64,000 nt of DNA from Azophilus sp026709365 (GTDB lineage: Bacteria; Pseudomonadota; Gammaproteobacteria; Pseudomonadales; Azotimanducaceae), in NCBI GenBank assembly GCA_965200175.1, contig OZ241345.1, positions 1,178,001 to 1,242,000 of the forward strand, in the 5' to 3' direction. Below the pieces are notes generated by a model, which was not told where the DNA came from, made no database searches, and saw only the letters and a list, made by a program, of their open reading frames with translations. The position numbers were made by a program, and so were the translations under genes. Below, piece after piece: positions 58,216 through 64,000 of this stretch. The stretch's first letter is position 1. Each line of letters starts with the position of its first letter.

Positions 58216-59475
58216 TTAGAGCGCCAGCTGCATCCAGGCCCAGAACTTGGTCGTGTCCCGCGCGGTGGCGCCGGTGTTCAGGGGATTGCCGTCGGCGTGG
58301 TAGTCGGCGACCTTGAACCCGACGGAGAGTCGCTCGGTGGGCTTGGCGGTGGCCTGAAAGTTCCATTCCCAGCCGTAGTCGAAGCCACCCATGTCGGCCT
58401 CGAAGCTGCGCCAGGCGAACAGCAGCCCAACCGGCCCGGCTCTGCCTTGGACCGTGACGTAGGTGTCGCGCAGGCCGGCTGCCGGCGTGGAGAGGAACTT
58501 GTCCGCCCAGCCTTGATGGGCGTGCAGGGTGGCCAAGGGGAATTGAAAGGCGATGGTGCCGTCGCCTTCCATGCGTTCGTGGTTGAGCTTGGCGGTGATG
58601 CCGTTCCACTGCTCGATGGTGAGGCCGACGCTGCCCCCCCAGTAGGCCAGGGACAGGTCGTGGGGGTTGTCGCCGGTGTCGTTTTGCTGGCTGCGCTCGG
58701 CGGCGTAATGCGCCACCCAGCTCTCGCCGATCGGGATGTCGCCCCAAACCTTGGCCCCGAAGGTCTGCGTGGACAGGGCCAAGGCATTGGTGAAGTCGAG
58801 GTCGTAGAAGTAGCCCTCGATGGTTATGCCCTCGATGCCGGTGTACTCAAGGCGCGCCAGCAGCCCGTCCAAGTCGTGGTCGCTGCGGTTGGGCAGGTCG
58901 TTGTCCTCGCCGAAGATGCGGTTGACGTTGTGTATGTACCCGCCGTCAAAGGCGAGGTTTTCGATCGGGCTGCTCTGCACCCGGAAGCCGTCCATGGACT
59001 GATGGTTCTGCCGGAACAGCACGGTGCCGATGAAGCGGTGGAAAGGGGTCTTGCGGTGGAAGATCTCCTGGCGGCCGTAGCGCAGGGTGGTGTTGGGCAG
59101 GCCGGTGAATTGAACGTAGGCTTGGTTGACTTCGGTGCCTTCCGGGTCGGCGATCACAGCATACTGGGTCTTGCCGTTGGTGCCGCCGTCGTTGTAGGTC
59201 TCGCCGCCGATCGTGGAGACGTGCTCGACTTCCGCAAGGGCGCTGAAGCCGTTGACCTCCGCGCTCCGGTAGATCAAGCCGGCCCGCACGGTGGAGGCCT
59301 TGGCCTTGCGGTTGAGCGTATCGTCGGCGTGCTCGAACCGGTAGCGCAGGTTCAGGTCCCAATCGCCTTGGGTCCAAGCGGGGGCATCCGCCGCCTGGAC
59401 GGGGCTGGCCAATGCGCAAACCAAGCCGATCAGGCCGATCGCGCAGCGTGAAGTAAATTTGCGTGGGCGTTGCAC
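58216..59475 (-). CDS. Outer-membrane porin (alginate-export/OprP-like beta-barrel)
   Basis: This 419-aa protein has a signal peptide (CAIGLIGLVCALASPVQA) and many alternating aromatic beta-strands, with DWDLNLRYRFEHADDTL at the start and a C-terminal strand ending WMQLAL. RQEIFHRKTPFHRFIGTVLFRQNHQSMDGFRV is a block seen in the alginate-export-like family of porins. GTG 59475 has GGAGG 5 bases upstream. Substrate is unknown. Confidence 0.82.
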   Translation of the reverse strand: MQRPRKFTSRCAIGLIGLVCALASPVQAADAPAWTQGDWDLNLRYRFEHADDTLNRKAKASTVRAGLIYRSAEVNGFSALAEVEHVSTIGGETYNDGGTNGKTQYAVIADPEGTEVNQAYVQFTGLPNTTLRYGRQEIFHRKTPFHRFIGTVLFRQNHQSMDGFRVQSSPIENLAFDGGYIHNVNRIFGEDNDLPNRSDHDLDGLLARLEYTGIEGITIEGYFYDLDFTNALALSTQTFGAKVWGDIPIGESWVAHYAAERSQQNDTGDNPHDLSLAYWGGSVGLTIEQWNGITAKLNHERMEGDGTIAFQFPLATLHAHQGWADKFLSTPAAGLRDTYVTVQGRAGPVGLLFAWRSFEADMGGFDYGWEWNFQATAKPTERLSVGFKVADYHADGNPLNTGATARDTTKFWAWMQLAL

Positions 59476-59689
59476 GTTGACCTCCTACCCTAAGCCGTCG
59501 GTGTTGAGGATAAAGCCTTCGGCGCTGGCTGCGACGTTCGCATGGCCACGGGTTTTCGTTGTTGGAATGCGATTCATTGTACAACTTCCACGATCGATGT
59601 GTTGACCATGCTGGTTACGGCCAGCAAGTCGCGTTTTGGATTGAATCTACCCTCCGTTACCCAGTCGAGGGCACGATGCCCGCTCCGAC

Positions 59690-59756
59690 GCGGGATTTCC
59701 CGGAGCGAGATAAGGGCGTCCCGCCCTCGATTGGGAAGCCCGGGAAGGGCCGGCCC
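59690..59756 (-). terminator. Terminator-like double hairpin repeat, copy 2
   Basis: On the minus strand CGAGGGCG-GGA-CGCCCTTAT forms the same stem as the repeat at 4719-4790, followed by a second stem CTCCG ... CGGAG. It lies just after the Calx-beta gene stop and in its orientation. The flanking CTCGATTGGGAAGCC also occurs at 2697-2711. The remaining gene-free part (59476-59689) holds nothing recognised. Confidence 0.45.
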
Positions 59757-59766
59757 GGGGGCGGCC

Positions 59767-62700
59767 TCAGTCGATGACGACCTCGGGGGTTGGCGGGCTC
59801 CAGGGTCCGGCGTTGCCGTCGGCGTCCACCGAGCGCACCCGCAGCGCGTAGGCCCCCGGCGCCAGGCCCGACCAGCGGAACGACGTGCGCGCGGTGCGCG
59901 ACAGCGAGCGGCCCGCCACGGGCGCTCCGTCCAGCAGCAGCTCGACTGCGTAGCGCGCGCCCTCAACCGCGCTCCACTCGCCCCGCACCCGGTCGCCGCC
60001 CGCGTCCTCAAGGACCACCGAGGCCGGCGGCGCGGGCAGCGACGGCAGCGGCGGCACGCCCCGCGATTCGTCCGCGCCCGACCAGTTCGCCAGGCGCCCC
60101 ATGACGCTCGACATCAGGCCCATGACCGAAAGCTCCCCCTCCGACGCCACCCGCAGCCGCCACTTGCCCCGCCCGTCGCCCAAAGCGCCGGAGGCTATCG
60201 CGGCCGCCTCCCCGGACTCCAGCTGCGCCGCCGTCAGCTCGACCGCCGAGCCCGCCGGGACGCGCACCTCCGCCGGGCCGCCCCGGACCCCGCCGTCGTC
60301 CGCGCCCGTGACCGAGGCGGTCGCGTCGCGCGAACCCCGGTTCACCAGCCGCAGCGCGCTCACCTGCCGGGTGTTGCTGCCGGGGTTGAACGTCGCCACC
60401 CGGTGGACGCCGTCCACGGACGGCGCCACCGCCTGCACCGCCGTCAGGAACCCGTCCGCGTGGCGCACGTAGGCGCCCGCCTCGAACTCGATGCCCGCGC
60501 CCGACAGCTCCAGCCGCCAGGCCCCGGTCCCCGAACCCGTGCTGCCGGTCAGCCCCTTGCGGGCGTTGCCCAGCTCCAGGTCGTCGGAGTTGAACTGCGC
60601 CGCCCCGCCCGCCCCAAGGCGCAGCGCCAGCGGCTCGTAGCGGGCGTCGCCGTCGTCGAAGGCCCGGATGGCCACCGTCCCGGCGCGGCCCGACAGGTTC
60701 GCCACCCGCACGAACCCCTGCCGCCCGTGGGGGTCCGAGGCCGGCGGCAGGAAGGCCACGTGCCGAACGCCGCGCCCGTCCTCCGGCAGCGTCCCCGACA
60801 GGTTGGTCAGGTGCCCGCCCGGGCTCGACAGCAGCCCCATCGCCGCCAGCGGCGCATCCGAGGCGACCGACAGCCGCCACTTGCCCGTCCCGTCCCCCAG
60901 CCCCGCCTGCGGCGCCCCGCAGGCCAGGCCACGGCCCGACTCCAGCGCCGTCGCATCCACCTCGCAGGCGGAGCCCGCGGCCAGCGTCAGCACCACCGGC
61001 GACCCCGGGGACTCCCCGGCGTCGTCGGTGCCCGTCACCGTCGCCCGCGCCTCGGCGTCCGTCGGGTTCACCAGCCGCAGGCGGCTCACCTGCCGCCAGT
61101 TGCTGGCCGGGTTGAACGTCAGCAGCCGCAGCGCGCCGTCCGCGCCCCTGGGCGCCGTTTCGGCCATCGCCGTCACGAACCCGTCCGCCGCGCGCAGCAG
61201 GCCCAGCGCCTCCACGTCCAGCGCGTCGCTGCCGAACGTAAGCCGCCAGGACCCCGTGCCGGGGCCCGTGCCCTCGGGCAGGCCCTTGGCCGCGTTGCCC
61301 TCCTCAAGGTCGGTCGAGTTGAAGTGGACGGCCGCATGGGCCTCCATCCGAAGCGCGAGCGGGCCGTATTCGCGCCCCGCGTCGTCGGTGGCCGTCACCG
61401 TGGCCTCGCCGGCCCGGCCGGAGTGGTTGACCACCCGCACGAACCCCTGAAGGAAGGGGTCGGAGGCCGGCGGCAGCAGCCAGGCCGCCTCGGCGGCGCC
61501 CACCGTGACCTCGAACCGCTGGCTGATCGAGCGGCCCGCCCCGTCCGTCGCGGTGACGGTGATCTCCGCCTCCCCGGGCAGCAGGCCGCGCACGGCCAGC
61601 GTCCCGTCCTCCACCGACACGGAGGCCACCGTCGGGTCCGAGGACGTGGCCGTGAACGCCAGGCGGCTCCCGCCCGGGCTGCGGAAGGCCTCCGACAGGT
61701 CCAGCGACAGCGCCCCGCCCGAGGGCAGGCCGCGGGCCTCCAGCGCAACGGCCACCTCCGGCCGCTGGCCCCCGCCGCCGCCGCCTCCTCCGCCACCGCC
61801 GCCGGAACCACCTCCGCCGCCGCCAGTGCCGCCCCCGCCACCGCCGCCGTCGTCGTCGTTCACCGTCACCGTGGCGCTGGACGGGGCGCCCAAGGCGTAA
61901 TCGCTCGCGCGCGGCTTCAGGGTCACGGTGACCGGGCCGCTCGGCTCGTCGGCGCCGTCGGGCACGGTCAGGACGCTGAAGGTCGCCGAGGACCGGCCCC
62001 TCGGGAAGGTCCAGAAGCCGTTGTCCCCCTCGTCCGAGTCCGCCAGGAAGTCCGCGCCCGGCGCGTCCTCGATGTTGCGGTTGACGACCAGGCTGGAGGA
62101 CGGCGCGAAGTCCGCCGTCACCGTGAAGCGCGCCGCCGCGCCCTCGGCCACCGGCGGGCCGCCGGCGATGGTCAGCTCGGGGAGCGAGCCGGGGTCGATG
62201 ATGCGGAAGTCCGCCAGCTCGTCGGCGCCGGCGGCGCCGCCGCCAAGGGGCACGGTCCTCCCGCCGCTGAGCTCCGTGCCGGACGTGGCGTCGAGCGCGC
62301 CAAGGCCGATGTCCACGGCCTCGCCCCCTTCCGGGGCGCCGTCGTCAGCTGCCGAGAGCGTCAGCGTCACGCGGGTGGCCGACGGGCCAGTGAAGGTGAC
62401 GGTCGGGGTGGCATCGGCGTCCAGGTCGTTGCAGGCCACGCCCGTGGGCAGGGGGTCCGGGCAGGCCACGGCGTAGTCCGCGCCCCGCGTCGCCGCGCCG
62501 CCGAAGGCCAGCGGCACCGGCAGCTCCTCGCCGTCCACGAGGCCGCGGCCGAGGCTCAGGGTGAGTTCCTTGGCCGCGCCCTCCATCACGGCCCCGGCGG
62601 GGCCCGCGAGGGTGACCAGGGTCGGGTCGGAGTCCCTGATGACGGCGGTGGCGGTGGTTCGCGCGCCGAGGGTGGCGCCGGCCGGGGCGGCGCCCAGGGC

Positions 62701-64000
62701 CACGGTGACAGTCTCCGGCGGCTCGTCGATCCCGTCACTGGCAATGCCGTATTGAAACTCGTAGGTCAGACTGCTGTCAGCCTTCAGGACAAAGGTGTCG
62801 TCGATGGGGGTGTAGTCCGTCCCCGCCGTCGCGGTGACATCGGTGACCGTCACCGGGAAGCTGAGATCGCGCCCTGTGCGGGCATCAACGCTCAAGACAA
62901 AAGTCAGCGGGGGGTTGCCCTCGCTCACCCGGAACTCGTCCCGGGTGAACTCAACCTCCACCGAGGCCGGGGCTTCCGTTATGGTCAGGCTGTAGGTGTT
63001 GCCCGAGGTCAGCGAAACCGTCTCGTCGGCCTCGTCCGTGTTGTCCTCGACCAGCTGGATGAAAAGGGGCATGGAGCCTCTGAAGCGTCTGGTGCCGTAC
63101 TCGGCGCGGTCAAAATTGATGGTCGGGGGTTCACCAGCCGGAGTGCTGCAGGTGGCGCCGGGGCTGAGGCCTACCACCCCGACCGCATCGCACGAGAGCG
63201 TGTAGTCCGTGCCCCGGACGGCGTCGCCGCCGAGCGTGAGCGGAATGCGCACCGTCGCCGGGTCGCTGTCGGCCAGGCGGCGGGACAGGTTGAAATTCTG
63301 GGGGCCGACGGTGGCCCCCTCGGGAATCACCGAGCCCGAAGTGCTGTTGCCCTGGGGTGAGCCGAAGAGCGATATGGTGATGGCGTCCAGGGCCTCCGGC
63401 GTCGCGGTCGCCGTCGCCGAGGCCAGGCTGCGCAGCGCGCCGGCCAGGGCGCGCACCTGGAAGCTGTGCTCGGTGCCGTTGTCCAGGCCCGTCACCGTGT
63501 GGCTGGTGGTCGTGGCGCCGCTGTCGGTGATGGCCGTCCAGGAACCCCAGCTGACGGGGGAGCCGGTGCCCTGGCGGTACTCGTATCCGGTGATGCCGCT
63601 GTTCGAGGGGTCCGTCCAGCTCAGCGTGGCCCGGGCGTCGCCCGCCGCGGCCGTCAGCCCGGCCGGGGCGCCCGGGGCGGTGGGGGTGTCGTCGTCGCCG
63701 CCGTCGTCGTCGTTCACCGTCACCGTGGCGCTGGACGGGGTGCCCAAGGCGTAGTCGCTCGCGCGCGGCTTGAGGGTCACGGTGACCGGGCCGCTCGGCT
63801 CGTTGGCGCCGTCGGCGACGGTCTGGACGGTGAAGGCGCGCGAGGCCTGGCCGCTCGGGAAGACCCAGAAGCCGTTGTCCCCCTCGTCGCCGGAAGCCAC
63901 GAAGTCCGCGCCCGGCGCGTCCTCGACGTTGCGGTTGACGATGAAGCTGGAGGTGGGCGCGGGGGTGGCCGTCACCGTGAAGCTCGCCATGCCCCCCTCG
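59767..64000 (-). CDS. Large Calx-beta / fibronectin-III surface protein (5' end beyond window)
   Basis: At least 1410 aa are visible; the N-terminus is off the right edge (the Met at 63990 is inside a domain). From the N-terminal side in the window there is a Calx-beta domain, an Fn3 domain (TAPGAPAGLTAAAGDARATLSW), then about four more Calx-beta domains (for example FRVSEGNPPLTFVLSVDA). A Gly/Ser linker of over 30 residues (61768-61850) follows, then an Ig/cadherin-like domain, two tandem repeats of about 240 residues (LPPASDPFLQGFVRVVNHSG and LPPASDPHGRQGFVRVANLSG), and a final Fn3-like domain. It is likely secreted or cell-surface adhesive and Ca-binding, by family. Two Calx-beta segments are nearly identical at DNA level. 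Confidence 0.85.
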   Translation of the reverse strand, partial: EGGMASFTVTATPAPTSSFIVNRNVEDAPGADFVASGDEGDNGFWVFPSGQASRAFTVQTVADGANEPSGPVTVTLKPRASDYALGTPSSATVTVNDDDGGDDDTPTAPGAPAGLTAAAGDARATLSWTDPSNSGITGYEYRQGTGSPVSWGSWTAITDSGATTTSHTVTGLDNGTEHSFQVRALAGALRSLASATATATPEALDAITISLFGSPQGNSTSGSVIPEGATVGPQNFNLSRRLADSDPATVRIPLTLGGDAVRGTDYTLSCDAVGVVGLSPGATCSTPAGEPPTINFDRAEYGTRRFRGSMPLFIQLVEDNTDEADETVSLTSGNTYSLTITEAPASVEVEFTRDEFRVSEGNPPLTFVLSVDARTGRDLSFPVTVTDVTATAGTDYTPIDDTFVLKADSSLTYEFQYGIASDGIDEPPETVTVALGAAPAGATLGARTTATAVIRDSDPTLVTLAGPAGAVMEGAAKELTLSLGRGLVDGEELPVPLAFGGAATRGADYAVACPDPLPTGVACNDLDADATPTVTFTGPSATRVTLTLSAADDGAPEGGEAVDIGLGALDATSGTELSGGRTVPLGGGAAGADELADFRIIDPGSLPELTIAGGPPVAEGAAARFTVTADFAPSSSLVVNRNIEDAPGADFLADSDEGDNGFWTFPRGRSSATFSVLTVPDGADEPSGPVTVTLKPRASDYALGAPSSATVTVNDDDGGGGGGGTGGGGGGSGGGGGGGGGGGGQRPEVAVALEARGLPSGGALSLDLSEAFRSPGGSRLAFTATSSDPTVASVSVEDGTLAVRGLLPGEAEITVTATDGAGRSISQRFEVTVGAAEAAWLLPPASDPFLQGFVRVVNHSGRAGEATVTATDDAGREYGPLALRMEAHAAVHFNSTDLEEGNAAKGLPEGTGPGTGSWRLTFGSDALDVEALGLLRAADGFVTAMAETAPRGADGALRLLTFNPASNWRQVSRLRLVNPTDAEARATVTGTDDAGESPGSPVVLTLAAGSACEVDATALESGRGLACGAPQAGLGDGTGKWRLSVASDAPLAAMGLLSSPGGHLTNLSGTLPEDGRGVRHVAFLPPASDPHGRQGFVRVANLSGRAGTVAIRAFDDGDARYEPLALRLGAGGAAQFNSDDLELGNARKGLTGSTGSGTGAWRLELSGAGIEFEAGAYVRHADGFLTAVQAVAPSVDGVHRVATFNPGSNTRQVSALRLVNRGSRDATASVTGADDGGVRGGPAEVRVPAGSAVELTAAQLESGEAAAIASGALGDGRGKWRLRVASEGELSVMGLMSSVMGRLANWSGADESRGVPPLPSLPAPPASVVLEDAGGDRVRGEWSAVEGARYAVELLLDGAPVAGRSLSRTARTSFRWSGLAPGAYALRVRSVDADGNAGPWSPPTPEVVID

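Noticed and set aside
59542..63360. 1272-codon open frame on the + strand
   Set aside because: It is antisense to the Calx-beta gene, is Arg/Gly/Ala-rich and shows no domain. High GC leaves long stop-free antisense frames.

Overview
The window (about 64 kb, GC-rich) looks like a chromosomal segment of an uncultured gammaproteobacterium, probably marine or host-associated. The gammaproteobacterial placement rests on gene order: pyrG-kdsA-eno-ftsB-pcm leading to nlpD and fdxA, dapA-bamC, mtaD-ubiG-yciK and argD-argF. The habitat and any finer taxonomy are inference. No rRNA, tRNA, CRISPR array, insertion sequence or phage gene was seen. Coding is dense, with many ATGA/GTGA/TTGA stop-start overlaps.

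Layout. 1-11.6 kb (+): the 3' end of a RelE-type toxin gene; a beta-helix lipoprotein paired with a diheme cytochrome; two peptidoglycan enzymes; then the housekeeping run pyrG-kdsA-eno-ftsB-pcm-popT(DUF368)-nlpD. 11.6-16.0 kb (-): fdxA, a DUF1295 membrane protein, a two-subunit Na+/substrate symporter and an LLM oxidoreductase. 16.3-37.4 kb (+): a coiled-coil nuclease-like protein, rsgA, folE2, dapA-bamC, a YbbN-like protein, a glutamine synthetase/amidotransferase pair, a Fur-type iron-uptake operon (TonB receptor, PepSY protein, two small membrane proteins), an acyl-CoA ligase, a secreted-type adenosine deaminase, and a class IV aminotransferase with a PPOX-fold protein. 37.4-50.4 kb (-): a VapBC module, nitronate monooxygenase, an operon of a UGSC selenoprotein, an uncharacterised partner and a CYP153-type P450, then yciK-ubiG-mtaD, a PNPOx-fold protein, a metallo-beta-lactamase-fold hydrolase, small membrane proteins, a SixA-like phosphatase and a second LLM oxidoreductase. 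50.5-56.0 kb (+): a HigBA-like toxin-antitoxin pair and a ribokinase/adenine deaminase/SDR/glucokinase operon. 56.0-64 kb (-): argF-argD, an outer-membrane porin and a large Calx-beta surface protein that runs off the right edge.

The most notable signal is at 41964-42491. One protein is split by an in-frame UGA that is followed directly by Gly-Ser-Cys, which is the UGSC motif of a known selenoprotein family. It is translationally coupled to an uncharacterised protein and a CYP153 alkane-hydroxylase-type P450. The second is a family of about 95-bp intergenic palindromic repeats: eight copies, all on the + strand, each upstream of a + strand gene. Others are in-frame 21-bp repeats encoding coiled coils in two unrelated genes, an apparent in-frame insertion in a DUF6279 lipoprotein, and two genes whose best promoters imply leaderless transcripts.
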